DNA from: Halobellus captivus
Lineage (GTDB): Archaea; Halobacteriota; Halobacteria; Halobacteriales; Haloferacaceae
Reading direction: 5' to 3'
Assembly: GCF_003697845.1 (NCBI RefSeq)
Contig: NZ_RDQE01000002.1
Span: forward strand, 124,001 to 188,000
DNA: 64,000 bases
A program made the translations under genes and the position numbers. This document shows positions 46,433 through 55,521 of the stretch, piece by piece. The notes under the pieces were generated by a model. That model was not told the DNA's origin. It searched no databases and saw only the letters and a list, made by a program, of their open reading frames with translations. How positions within the stretch are numbered: the first letter of the stretch is position 1; each line of letters starts with the position of its first letter.

Positions 46433-47347
46433 ATGATCGACCGGCTGCTCGGCCGCGCCGAGTTGAAGGAGCGGATCGAGGAACTCGAAGAGGAGAAGCG
46501 CCACCTCGAGCGACGCACGGAAGCCGAGGAGGAGCGGCGGTCGGACGCGGTCGCGGACCGCCAGCGCGCGGAGGAGCGCGTCAACCGGCTCGAGTCGCGG
46601 ATCGAGTCGCTCGAGGACCGCGTCGAGCGGACCGAAGGCGACGAGGAGACCGTCGAGTTTCGACGCGTGAGCGACGCCTACGGATCCCGCCTCGCCGACG
46701 TTCTCGGCCGGCTCCGGGGGGTCGAGAGCGACGATCCCGAGGGCGTGCTCACCGCGTTCGTCCCCGACGGCACGGTCCCGGAGAGCGTCGGCGAGCACTT
46801 CGGCGACCGCACAGCGCTCGTCCGGCGGGCCGCGCCCGCGGTCGTCGTCGCCGACGACACGGGCGCGGTGAGCGCCGCGCTCTCGGCGCCGATCGAGCCG
46901 GAGCCGTTCGACCGGTGGAGCGACGGCCCCCGGCTCCCGGTCGAGTGGTTCCGCCCCGCCGGCCGCTTCGCGTTCGCGCTGGTCCGGTCGGACACGTTCG
47001 CGCTGGGGGTCTACGAGGGCGACGAGCGGGTCGACTTCGAGGGGTTCACCTCCGACGTGAAGGGCGCCCACTCCAAGGGCGGGTTCTCGCAGGGACGCTT
47101 CGAACGCCGGCGCGACGGACAGATCGACGAACACCTCGAACGCGCCCGCGACGCCCTCGCCGACCTCGGGGACGTCGCTGGCGACGGGACCGTCGACCGG
47201 ACGATCGTCGTCGGCGAGCGGAGCGTGCTCGGGGAGCTTCGGGACCTCGCCGACCAGACGGACGTGACCGACGCGACGGGCAGCCCGGAAGCGGCCCTCG
47301 AGGACGCGTTCCGTGACTTCTGGACCGTTCGGGTCCGTGCGATCTGA
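46433..47347 (+). CDS. Vms1/eRF1-like peptidyl-tRNA hydrolase family protein
   Basis: A 304-residue protein. Residues about 5-70 form a charged coiled coil (ERIEELEEEKRHLERRTEAE). The rest is an eRF1-domain-2-like fold of the Vms1/ANKZF1 group: FALVRSDTFALGVYEGDE, then SDVKGAHSKGGFSQGRFERR, with Q220 in GGFSQ at the place of the catalytic Gln in Vms1. Vms1 releases peptides from stalled 60S subunits during ribosome quality control; archaeal members (VLRF1) are thought to act similarly. It stands alone 63 bp after DUF5802. Confidence 0.8.
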   Translation: MIDRLLGRAELKERIEELEEEKRHLERRTEAEEERRSDAVADRQRAEERVNRLESRIESLEDRVERTEGDEETVEFRRVSDAYGSRLADVLGRLRGVESDDPEGVLTAFVPDGTVPESVGEHFGDRTALVRRAAPAVVVADDTGAVSAALSAPIEPEPFDRWSDGPRLPVEWFRPAGRFAFALVRSDTFALGVYEGDERVDFEGFTSDVKGAHSKGGFSQGRFERRRDGQIDEHLERARDALADLGDVAGDGTVDRTIVVGERSVLGELRDLADQTDVTDATGSPEAALEDAFRDFWTVRVRAI

Positions 47348-47605
47348 TCCGACTCGAACCGTCGTCCGCCGAACCTCCCCTTCGCTCGCCTCGAGCCCCC
47401 GTCCGTCCCGCTCGCCGGGTCCTTCACGGACGCGAGCGAAACCGGAAAAACGTGCCAATAACTATGGTACTTGCCCGCGTAATTCCCCGTGGAGGGACTT
47501 GTCACACGCTCCCTCCCCCTTTCGATCCGAGCGGACGCGCCGCTTCGAGTCGCTTCGACCCCCTTAGAGGGACAGTACTAAACCGGGGACGGACGGTTAT
47601 CGTCC

Positions 47606-49891
47606 ATGCATCGGTTGGGGTCGTCCGGCGTTCGTGCGGTCGTCGTCGCGTTGCTGACCGTCTCGCTTCTCCTCGGCGTCGTCGCCGTCGGCGGGGCTTC
47701 GAGCGTCGACCCCGGCGATCTCTCGTCCCAGAGCGACTCGGCACCCGTCCAGTCTACGGATCCCTCGGCCGTGAGCGGGACCGGGGACGAGTGGACCGTC
47801 ACGACCGGGCCGGCCGGAGCGACCGGGACCGGATCGCTGGCCGGGACGGATGGGTCCGCGGACGTCGACGACGACACGATCCACGTCGAACACGCGCTGT
47901 CCGCGACCGACGAGGCCGGGACCGTCGGGGTCACGACCACGACACGGATCCCCGACTCCGTCGGGGAGCTCGAACTCGACCTCCTGACCGCGAATGACGA
48001 CCCCATCGAGACCGACGGGTTCGAACGCGACGACGACGCGGCGGGTGACGAGGAGGTCTGGGTCTGGGACGGCGAGACCGAGGCCCCGTCGATCACCTAC
48101 CGGATGGACGCGAACGTCTCGGTCGAGGAGTCGGGCCCGCTCGCGACCGGCGGCACCTATCGTTTCGTCGATACGGGCGAGTGGGCCCTCGTCAGGACGC
48201 CACGGCTCAGGATCTCCTACACTGGGACGCAGGTCAGAGTCGACCGCGAGAACGTCGTCGACGGCGAGGGCGTCGCCTCCCAGGCGATGGCGTTCCTCGG
48301 TCCCCACGAGGAGCACGTGCGGGAGGGCGACGAGGCGCGGTACCGCCTGATCGAACCCGAGGCGGCCGACATGGAGGCGACCCCCGAGGCGGTGTTCGAC
48401 GTCTTCGCGGGAGCCGAGCGGAACCTCCGGGTCGGCGCGGTCGACGACGAGGTGTTCGCGGTCGCCGCGCCCACCGGCGACGTGACGTGGGGGGTCCGCG
48501 GGCTCCAGACCGGCGACGCCGACCTGTGGGTTCGCGACGGGGAGCCGGCCGGGACCGCCGACGACGTGTGGACCCACGAGTACGTTCACACCCGTCAGGC
48601 GTACACGACCGATCCGGCGGACCCGAGCGCCCGGTGGTTCACCGAGGCGAGCGCGACCTACTACGCCGCGCTGTTCGCGCTCGACCGCGGCGCGACCGAC
48701 TTCGAGAGCTTCGAACGGACGCTCGCGCGCGGCGAGCGCGACCCGGCCGCCTCCTCGACGCTCGCCGAGCCGGGGACCTGGCGCGCCAACGCCCCCTATA
48801 CCAAGGGGGCGCTCGTCGCCGGCGAGATCGACCGCCGTATCCGCCTCGCCAGCGACGGGCGCGCGTCGCTGGCGACCGTCTTCCGCGAACTCAACGACGA
48901 CGCCGAGCCCGTCACGAACCGCGACTTCCTCGACGCGGTCGAGGCGGCCGCGGGAGCGGGCGGCGACGACGAGGCCGCCGACGAGGTCCGCGCGGCGGCC
49001 GAGCGGCTGACGGCGACGGACGATCCCCCGGAGATGTGGGACCGGGACGCCCATACGGAGGCGTTCGGCGGGACGCCCGCGCAGATCGGGTACGGCCTCG
49101 CCGACGACGGCGTCCGCGCGACCGGCGAGTACCGGAACCGCTCCGTCGACGTCGACCCGGTCCGGCTCGTCGCGGGCGAGACGCTCGCGCTCGGCGTCGA
49201 CGTCTCGAACACCGGCGGCGTCGAGGGGGCCTACGACCTCTCGCTCTCGGTCGGCGGGGAGACGGTCGAAACGCGGAACGGGACCGTCGGCGCGGGCGAG
49301 GCGACGACGGAGCGCTTCGAACACGCCTTCGCGGAGCCCGGCGAGTACACGGTCCGTGTCGGCGGCGAGACGCTCACCGTCGTCGTCTCCGAGCCCGCCG
49401 ACCCGCTGGTTCGCGGGGTCTCCACCGACGTCGACCGGGTGTCCCCCGGTGGATCGGTGACCGTGACCGCGACCGTCGGCAACGACGCGTCGATCCCCGC
49501 CGGGTCGGACCTCGAGTTCCGCGTCGACGGCGAGACGGTCGGCACCGACCCCGTTCGGCTGGACGCCGACGCGGAGACGACGGTCGAGCGCGCGGTACCC
49601 GTCCCCGGGTCGGGAGACGCGGACACCGCGACCGTGAGCGTCGTCGGTCCCGCCGACGAGGCCTCGACGACCGTGGCCATCGACCGCGACGACGGCGATT
49701 CCGGGAGTTCGACCGAGGACGACGTCGATGGTTCGACGGATGGTGACGAGGGATCCGACGGATCTGCGGACGACGGCGGGAGCGCCGCCGACGGCCTCAC
49801 CGACGACGGGATCCCCGGCTTCGGTCCGGTCGTCGCGCTCGTCGCGTTGCTCTCGCTGGTCGGGGTATCGGCACGACGTGGACGGGAGTGA
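47606..49891 (+). CDS. Secreted gluzincin-type metallopeptidase with PGF-CTERM-like anchor
   Basis: A 761-residue exported protein. Residues about 10-32 are a Sec-type signal (VVVALLTVSLLLGVVAVGGA). The zinc motif HEYVH (H324, E325, H328) is followed at exactly 18 residues by the third ligand E347 in WFTEASATYYA, the HExxH-x18-E pattern of M1/M61-like gluzincins. The helical C-terminal part of the peptidase runs to about 490. Two CARDB-like beta-sandwich regions (about 505-590 and 595-690) and an acidic Ser/Gly stalk follow. It ends in GIPGFGPVVALVALL then RRGRE, a PGF-CTERM sorting signal. Substrate unknown. Confidence 0.82.
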   Translation: MHRLGSSGVRAVVVALLTVSLLLGVVAVGGASSVDPGDLSSQSDSAPVQSTDPSAVSGTGDEWTVTTGPAGATGTGSLAGTDGSADVDDDTIHVEHALSATDEAGTVGVTTTTRIPDSVGELELDLLTANDDPIETDGFERDDDAAGDEEVWVWDGETEAPSITYRMDANVSVEESGPLATGGTYRFVDTGEWALVRTPRLRISYTGTQVRVDRENVVDGEGVASQAMAFLGPHEEHVREGDEARYRLIEPEAADMEATPEAVFDVFAGAERNLRVGAVDDEVFAVAAPTGDVTWGVRGLQTGDADLWVRDGEPAGTADDVWTHEYVHTRQAYTTDPADPSARWFTEASATYYAALFALDRGATDFESFERTLARGERDPAASSTLAEPGTWRANAPYTKGALVAGEIDRRIRLASDGRASLATVFRELNDDAEPVTNRDFLDAVEAAAGAGGDDEAADEVRAAAERLTATDDPPEMWDRDAHTEAFGGTPAQIGYGLADDGVRATGEYRNRSVDVDPVRLVAGETLALGVDVSNTGGVEGAYDLSLSVGGETVETRNGTVGAGEATTERFEHAFAEPGEYTVRVGGETLTVVVSEPADPLVRGVSTDVDRVSPGGSVTVTATVGNDASIPAGSDLEFRVDGETVGTDPVRLDADAETTVERAVPVPGSGDADTATVSVVGPADEASTTVAIDRDDGDSGSSTEDDVDGSTDGDEGSDGSADDGGSAADGLTDDGIPGFGPVVALVALLSLVGVSARRGRE

Positions 49892-49990
49892 GCGATCGAC
49901 GCGAACGCGGTTAGTCCACCGTTTTCGGTCGATCCTCGGGGTTTGCTCGATCCTCGCGTCCCGAAGTCACCTCCCGACGGCCTCGGCTAC

Positions 49991-50371
49991 TCAGAACGGC
50001 GCGTCGGGACCCTCGTCGTCCTCGCCGGGGCCGTCGCCGTCCTCGTCCGCCGTCTCCAGCTCGCGCCCCTCCTCCTGCCACGCCTCGATCCCGCCGCGGA
50101 GGCTCTCGACGCGGGCGTTCGCCGTTCCCTCGTAGCTGCCGATCAGCTGGGCGGCCTGCCGGCTCGCGATGCCGTGCGGACAGACCGTCACGATCCGGTC
50201 CGCGCCCTCCAGCTCGGCGACCCGGGTGGTCAACTCGGGAAACGGGATCGACTCGCTGTCCGGAACGTGGCCCCGGCCGAACGCCCGCCCGTCGCGGATG
50301 TCGACGATCCGAACGTCCTCGCCCTCCTCCAGCAGCGCGGCCAGCCCCGCCGGATCGATCTCTCCGTCCAT
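49991..50371 (-). CDS. Rhodanese-like domain protein
   Basis: A 126-residue single rhodanese domain: VRIVDIRDGRAFGRGHVPDS near the N-terminus, and the active-site Cys in VTVCPHGIASRQAAQLIG, followed by LRGGIEAWQEEG. These proteins move sulfur or sense redox state by a persulfide on the Cys. The loop after the Cys (CPHGIAS) is of the single-domain GlpE/PspE-like size. The ATG shares one base with the stop of the cupin gene before it, so the two are translated together. Confidence 0.9.
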   Translation of the reverse strand: MDGEIDPAGLAALLEEGEDVRIVDIRDGRAFGRGHVPDSESIPFPELTTRVAELEGADRIVTVCPHGIASRQAAQLIGSYEGTANARVESLRGGIEAWQEEGRELETADEDGDGPGEDDEGPDAPF

Positions 50372-50697
50372 TACGGGAGCGGGCAGAGGCTCGCCGTGAG
50401 CACGGCGCGCTCGTCGGCGTCGTTTCGGGCCCCGTGGACGTCCCCGCGGGCGTTGTGGACGACCGCCGGCGCGGCGAGGCGTTCGGATTCCCCCTCCCGG
50501 ACCACGGTCGGTTCGCCCTCGAGGACGTGGAAGACGTTCGTCGCGTCCGCGTGTTCGTGGGGGTCGATCTCGCTCCCGGGCGCGAGGACGAACGCCTTCA
50601 CGAGGACGTCGTCGGCGACGACGAGTTCCGCGGTGGCGACCTCCCCCTCGGCGGGGTCGAGGTCGCCGACTGCGTCGGCGTATCTGTCGAGCGTCAT
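50371..50697 (-). CDS. Cupin domain protein
   Basis: A 108-residue cupin. VKAFVLAPGSEIDPHEHADA and TNVFHVLEGEPTVVREGE form cupin motif 1, with the metal ligands HEH; the second motif is APAVVHNARGDVHGARND, with a His. A mononuclear metal site is therefore likely, but the reaction is unknown. It is coupled to the rhodanese gene by a one-base overlap, so a redox or sulfur-related role is possible (inference). Confidence 0.85.
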   Translation of the reverse strand: MTLDRYADAVGDLDPAEGEVATAELVVADDVLVKAFVLAPGSEIDPHEHADATNVFHVLEGEPTVVREGESERLAAPAVVHNARGDVHGARNDADERAVLTASLCPLP

Positions 50698-50761
50698 ACT
50701 AGAGCGGTCGGGCCGCGGGGGTTAAAACGCGTCGTCGGAGGCGAGTCCGCCCCCCGCCCCT

Positions 50762-51715
50762 TCACTCGCGCGCGCCGGGCGGCAGCGGGTCGGCGTGGTC
50801 CGCGACCGCCTTCGCGACGCGGTGGGGGTCCTCGTGGATCACCCAGTGGGTCGCGTCATCGATCGTGAGGAGGCGTCCGTCAGCGCAGTAGTCGACGCTC
50901 TCGCCGGCCAGCCGTTTCTCGAGAAACGGGTCGTCCGCGCCCCAGATCACGAGAGTCGGGACCTCGACGCGGGACGTGGCGGGCTCCGGGCGATCGCGGA
51001 CGATCGCCCGATACCAGTTCACCATCGCCTCGAACGCGCCGTCACGGTTCCACGCCCGGCGGTAGCGCCGGAAGTCGTCCTCGCCGAACGTCCCCGGATC
51101 GCTCGTCTCACGCAGGGTCCGCACGCCGATCCGCCAGTTTCCGGCGCGCGCGACCGCCTCCGGCAGCCGGGGGATCTGGAAGGCGAGCACGTACCAGCTC
51201 TTTCGGCGCTGTCGCCAGGAGTTCCGGAGCGCCCGCTCGAAGACGGTGGGATGCGGGACGTTGACGGCGACGAGCTCCGAGACGCGGTCGGCGTGATGGA
51301 GCGCGAGCCACCAGCCGACCGCGGCACCCCAGTCGTGGCCGGCAACCGCCGTCTCCTCCCGGCCGTAGGCGTCGATCAGCCCCACCACGTCTCGGGCGAG
51401 CTCGTCGATCCGGTAGTCGGCGACTTCGGGCGGCTTCTCCGAGAGGTTGTACCCGCGTTGGTCGGGGACGACGACCCGGTAGCCGGCGTTCGCGAGTGAC
51501 GCGATCGTCTCGTGCCAGCCGTACCAGAACTCCGGGAATCCGTGGAGGAGGACGAGCAGCTTCCCGTCATCGGGACCCGCCTCGACGACGTGGAGGCGGA
51601 CGCCGTTCGTCTCGATCGCCCGTGACGTTCCCGGAACTCCCTCGGGGATCTCGTCGGCCGGGACCTCGACGGGGGGCGTCGCCTCCGTCACGTCGTTTCC
51701 GGTACCGTCGACCAT
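50762..51715 (-). CDS. Alpha/beta hydrolase, epoxide hydrolase-like
   Basis: A 317-residue alpha/beta-fold hydrolase. The oxyanion motif is LVLLHGFPEFWYGWHETI; the nucleophile elbow is VAGHDWGAAVGWW with Asp as nucleophile, typical of epoxide hydrolases and haloalkane dehalogenases rather than esterases. Later acid and base are in LVIWGADDPFLE and DATHWVIHEDP. The cap region (about 165-230) includes SWYVLAFQIPRLPEAVARAG. About 25 acidic N-terminal residues precede the domain. It would open epoxides or cleave halogenated compounds; the substrate is unknown. Confidence 0.9.
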   Translation of the reverse strand: MVDGTGNDVTEATPPVEVPADEIPEGVPGTSRAIETNGVRLHVVEAGPDDGKLLVLLHGFPEFWYGWHETIASLANAGYRVVVPDQRGYNLSEKPPEVADYRIDELARDVVGLIDAYGREETAVAGHDWGAAVGWWLALHHADRVSELVAVNVPHPTVFERALRNSWRQRRKSWYVLAFQIPRLPEAVARAGNWRIGVRTLRETSDPGTFGEDDFRRYRRAWNRDGAFEAMVNWYRAIVRDRPEPATSRVEVPTLVIWGADDPFLEKRLAGESVDYCADGRLLTIDDATHWVIHEDPHRVAKAVADHADPLPPGARE

Positions 51716-51998
51716 ACCGGGCGGTCGGCCCCTGACGACTAATAGCTACGCCGGCGGTTCCGTGGCGTCCGTCGATTCCGACCGACGGTCCCAGCCGATG
51801 GCTCCAGCCGGCAGTCCTGGCCAGCGATCCCGATCCTCGACGTTCGACCGCGGACCTACCGAGCTGAATCGAGGTCAGAGATACCGTCGAAACGCGGTCT
51901 CCGCGGTCGAACGTGTGGCCTCGCCCCGCCGAGCCGGACGAGAGGTAGAAAGCGTCTTATACGTTGATTTCACACGGTATCCTGAGGAGTGTTATCAC
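51716..51998 (+). promoter_or_regulatory. Promoter region of the liv-type operon
   Basis: CTTATA at 51956-51961 is a TATA-like box preceded by GAAAGCG, about 38 bp before the GTG at 51999. That excludes upstream starts in the same frame. The rest of the 283-bp gap holds no recognised gene. Confidence 0.6.
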
Positions 51999-53111
51999 GT
52001 GAATATCTCTGAAACGTACGTCCGATACCGCCGATCCCTCGGCGAGGAACCCCTCGCCATCGGGGTCGTTCTCGTGGCCCTGTGGATGGCCTGGACCCTC
52101 GTGAGCGGGCTCGCGACGGGTGGGATCCGGGTCAGCAGTCTCGCGTCCCTCGTCTGGGACGGCTTGCTTCGGGGGCTGATAATCGGTCTGGCGGGTATCG
52201 GACTCTCGATGACGTACAGCATTCTCAACTTCGCGAACTTCGCACACGGCGATTACCTCACCAGCGGGGCGTTCGCCGGAATGGCCACCAGCTACCTCAT
52301 CGCGGGGATCGGCGAGAACAGCGTCGGCGCGCTGTTGCTCGTCGGGGCGGGCGGATCGGTGTTCGGCGGCGCGATCGGGATCGGCGTCACCACGTCGCCG
52401 GTCGCGGTCGCCCTCGGGGCGATCGTCGCGGGGGCCTCGACGATCGCGCTCGCGCTCGCGATCGACCGGTTCGTGTACAAGCCGATCCGCGACGAGAGCG
52501 GGATCGCGCTCCTGATCACGAGCATCGGCGTCGCGTTCGCGCTCCGGTACCTCATCCAGTTCGTCTTCGGTGCCGGCGTTCGGGGAACCACCGCGGCGGG
52601 ATCCGTCCCGCGGGTGAACGTTCCGGCGCTCGACGGGACCTTCCGGATCACCGCTCACGACGTCTCGCTGATCGTCGTCGCGGGCGGCCTCATGCTCGGC
52701 GTGCACCTGCTCTTACAGCGCACCAAACTCGGGAAGGCGATGCGTGCGATGTCCGACAACGAGGACCTCGCACGGATCACGGGGATCCCGACCGAGCAGG
52801 TCATCCGCACGACGTGGATCGTCGGCGCGGGGCTCACCGGCGTCGCGGGATACATGTTCGTCCTCTGGAAGGGGACGCTCGGGTTCAACGACGGGTGGCT
52901 CCTGTTGCTCTTGGTGTTCGCCGCGGTCATCCTCGGCGGCATCGGATCGATCTACGGGGCGATCGGCGGCGGCATCGTCATCGGGCTGACCGCCTCGGTG
53001 TCCGTGATCTGGATCCCCTCCGAGTTCGGCCGGGCCGCCGCGTTCATGGTGATGATCGTGATCCTACTGTTCAAACCGTCGGGCATCTTCAGCGGGAGGA
53101 CCACGGCATGA
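51999..53111 (+). CDS. livH: Branched-chain amino acid-type ABC permease LivH
   Basis: A 370-residue membrane permease with about eight to nine helices. The GTG at 51999 is the first start after the TATA box at 51956. LGLAGIGLSM-type helix and the ILNFANFAHGDYLTSGAFAG segment are the LivH signature. DRFVYKPIRDESGIALLITS and LGKAMRAMSDNEDLARITG contact the ATPases. The C-terminal helices end in LLFKPSGIFSGRTTA. Its stop overlaps livM (ATGA). Branched-chain amino acids are the family default, but urea and other amides are also transported by relatives. Confidence 0.93.
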   Translation: MNISETYVRYRRSLGEEPLAIGVVLVALWMAWTLVSGLATGGIRVSSLASLVWDGLLRGLIIGLAGIGLSMTYSILNFANFAHGDYLTSGAFAGMATSYLIAGIGENSVGALLLVGAGGSVFGGAIGIGVTTSPVAVALGAIVAGASTIALALAIDRFVYKPIRDESGIALLITSIGVAFALRYLIQFVFGAGVRGTTAAGSVPRVNVPALDGTFRITAHDVSLIVVAGGLMLGVHLLLQRTKLGKAMRAMSDNEDLARITGIPTEQVIRTTWIVGAGLTGVAGYMFVLWKGTLGFNDGWLLLLLVFAAVILGGIGSIYGAIGGGIVIGLTASVSVIWIPSEFGRAAAFMVMIVILLFKPSGIFSGRTTA

Positions 53112-54514
53112 GCGACGAAACTGACGCTGACGCCGTCGACGTCCGCGGGCGGATCGACCGCCTCCTCGACGGCGACGCGACGCTCGTGCTCGCGGTCCTC
53201 GGAGCGATCTACCTGGCGTACGTCCTCGCGGGGGTCGCGTTCGGCTACGGGCTCCGCGGACAGCTGAACTCGATCGCGAACCTCACGTTCTACATCGGCG
53301 TGTTCGGCATGCTCGCGCTGGCGTTGAACCTCCACTGGGGGTACACCGGGCTGTTCAACATCGGCATCGTCGGCTTCATGGGGATCGGCGTCTACGTCAC
53401 GGCGCTCGTCTCGAAGCCGCCGGTCGCACAGGGCGGCGCGGCACAGGTCGGCGGGTTCGGGCTCCCGCTCGGCGTCGGCGTCGTCGCCGGCGTCGTGGTT
53501 GCGGCCCTGTTCGGGCTCCTGGTGGCGCTGCCCGCGCTCCGGCTGCGGGCCGACTACCTCGCCATCGTCACGGTGGCGTTCTCGGAGATCGTCCGGTTCA
53601 CGATGATGTCCCGGACGTTCCAGTCGTACACCGTCCCGGACACGATCGACCTCACGGTCGCGGGCGTCCAGCTGTTCAGCTTCGACCCCGCCGCGGACAC
53701 GGTCGGTCTCGGCGGCGGCGGCGGGCTCATCCTGAACTACCCCGACCCGCTCGAGGCGCTGCTCCGGACGCTGTTCCTCTGGGAGCCGTACCTCGGGTTC
53801 GTCGGGTTCGTCCAGCGAACGCTCATTTCGAACAACCCGAAGCCCGTGATCGACGGGCTGGTCTACGGGCTCCTGCTGCTCGTCGGCGTCGGACTGTTCT
53901 ACCTCCTGCTCTCGCGGGTCGGAAAGTCGCCGTTCGGGCGCGTCCTGAAGGCGATCCGCGAGGACGAGGACGTCGCGAACGCGCTCGGGAAGGACACCGA
54001 CCGCTTCAAGCTCACGGCGTTCGTGCTCGGCTCCGCGCTGATGGGGCTCGGCGGGATCCTGTGGTACTCAAGCCGCGGGAGCATCACGCCGCCCTCGTTC
54101 CGGCCGAACATCACGTTCTTCATCTGGATCGCGCTCATCATCGGCGGCGCGGGCTCGAACACCGGCAGCTTCCTCGGCGGCGCGATCTTCGCCGGGCTGT
54201 TGTACGAGGGTCCACGGTACATGAAGAACCTCATCGAGACCGCGTTCGAGCTCGGCGACGCGCCGGGGAACTTCGGCACCGCGGTCGCGCCGATGGCCTC
54301 GCTCGACCCCGTTCCGTTCGTCCTGTACACGCTCGACAGCGTGAGCCAGCTCCGGCTCGTCATCATGGGCGTGGTGTTGGTCTGGCTGATGCACAACCGC
54401 CCGGAGGGACTGCTCGGCCACCGCAAGGAGACGGCCTCGAGCGTCGACCTCTCGCGACCGGGTGGTAGGGACGCGAACGACGCCGCGGCCGCCGACGGAG
54501 GCGAGAAGCGATGA
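53108..54514 (+). CDS. livM: Branched-chain amino acid-type ABC permease LivM
   Basis: A 468-residue permease, somewhat longer than bacterial LivM. The core motifs are ALALNLHWGYTGLFNIGIVG, ALPALRLRADYLAIVTVAFS and LKAIREDEDVANALGKDTDR (ATPase contact). An external loop of about 70 residues (SFDPAADTVGLGGGGGL) accounts for the extra length. The C-terminus has an acidic tail. Overlaps livH at the start and livG at the end by ATGA, so the four genes are translated as one coupled operon. Confidence 0.93.
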   Translation: MSDETDADAVDVRGRIDRLLDGDATLVLAVLGAIYLAYVLAGVAFGYGLRGQLNSIANLTFYIGVFGMLALALNLHWGYTGLFNIGIVGFMGIGVYVTALVSKPPVAQGGAAQVGGFGLPLGVGVVAGVVVAALFGLLVALPALRLRADYLAIVTVAFSEIVRFTMMSRTFQSYTVPDTIDLTVAGVQLFSFDPAADTVGLGGGGGLILNYPDPLEALLRTLFLWEPYLGFVGFVQRTLISNNPKPVIDGLVYGLLLLVGVGLFYLLLSRVGKSPFGRVLKAIREDEDVANALGKDTDRFKLTAFVLGSALMGLGGILWYSSRGSITPPSFRPNITFFIWIALIIGGAGSNTGSFLGGAIFAGLLYEGPRYMKNLIETAFELGDAPGNFGTAVAPMASLDPVPFVLYTLDSVSQLRLVIMGVVLVWLMHNRPEGLLGHRKETASSVDLSRPGGRDANDAAAADGGEKR

Positions 54515-55521
54515 GCGAGAGCGACGACACCACCGCCGACGGATCGGCGTCGACCGACGAACCGCTCGAGGACACACCGACCGAGAACGGCTCGGAACCG
54601 GTCGAGGACGGATCGCCGTCGGACGTGGGCTCGACGAACGAGAACTCGACCGATGAGAGCCCGGAGACGCCCGCAGGCGACTCGATGACGATCGAAGACG
54701 GCTCGATGACGCCCGAGGGCGGCTCACCGGAGGACGCGGACGTGCCGACCGGATCGACCCCCCTCGAGGTCGAGGGGCTTCGGAAGACGTTCGGCGGCAT
54801 CGTCGCCGTCGACGACGTCAGCTTCGACGTCGAGGCGGGAACGCTGACCGGGCTCATCGGTCCCAACGGGGCCGGCAAGTCGACCACGTTCAACCTCATC
54901 ACCGGCATGCTCGAGCCCGACGCGGGGACGGTCCGGTTCAACGGCGAGGAGATCACCGGGCTCGAACCGCACGAGATCGCGAACCAGGGGCTCGCACGGA
55001 CGTTCCAGATCGCCCGGGAGCTGGAGGAGATGACGGTCCTCGAGAACATGATGCTCGCGCCGAAGGGGCAGATCGGCGAGTCGCTGTGGCGGTCGGTGAT
55101 GCCGATCACTCGCGAGGCGGTGCGCGAACAGGAGACCGAACAGCTCGACCGCGTCTGGGAGGTGCTCGAGTTCTTCGAGATCGACCACCTCGCCGACGAG
55201 TACGCGGGCAACCTCTCCGGCGGCCAGCGGAAGCTGCTCGAGATGGCCCGCGCGCTGTTGACCGACCCCGACATGCTGCTCCTCGACGAGCCGTTCGCCG
55301 GGGTCAACCCCTCCCTGGAGAAGCGCCTTCTCGAACACATCCACGAGCTACGCGAGGAGGGGTACACGTTCCTCATCGTGGAACACGACATGGACCTCAT
55401 CATGAACAACTGCGAGCGGGTCATCGTCATGCACCAGGGCCGCGTCCTGAAGGACGGGACGCCGGCGGAGATCAAGGAGAGCGAGGAGGTCATCGAGGCG
55501 TACCTCGGGGGTGAGGTATGA
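54511..55521 (+). CDS. livG: ABC transporter ATPase LivG with an acidic N-terminal extension
   Basis: A 336-residue ATPase. The ATPase domain starts near residue 85 (LEVEGLRKTFGGIVAVDDVS). Walker A is GPNGAGKSTT, the LivG-specific GLARTFQIARELEEMTV follows, the signature is NLSGGQRKLLEMARALL and Walker B MLLLDEPFAG. Residues 1-84 are an acidic low-complexity extension (SESDDTTADGSASTDEPLED). The ATGA overlap with livM supports the long start; in-frame ATGs near codon 58 and 66 are alternatives. The extension is unusual for a LivG protein. Confidence 0.92.
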   Translation: MSESDDTTADGSASTDEPLEDTPTENGSEPVEDGSPSDVGSTNENSTDESPETPAGDSMTIEDGSMTPEGGSPEDADVPTGSTPLEVEGLRKTFGGIVAVDDVSFDVEAGTLTGLIGPNGAGKSTTFNLITGMLEPDAGTVRFNGEEITGLEPHEIANQGLARTFQIARELEEMTVLENMMLAPKGQIGESLWRSVMPITREAVREQETEQLDRVWEVLEFFEIDHLADEYAGNLSGGQRKLLEMARALLTDPDMLLLDEPFAGVNPSLEKRLLEHIHELREEGYTFLIVEHDMDLIMNNCERVIVMHQGRVLKDGTPAEIKESEEVIEAYLGGEV

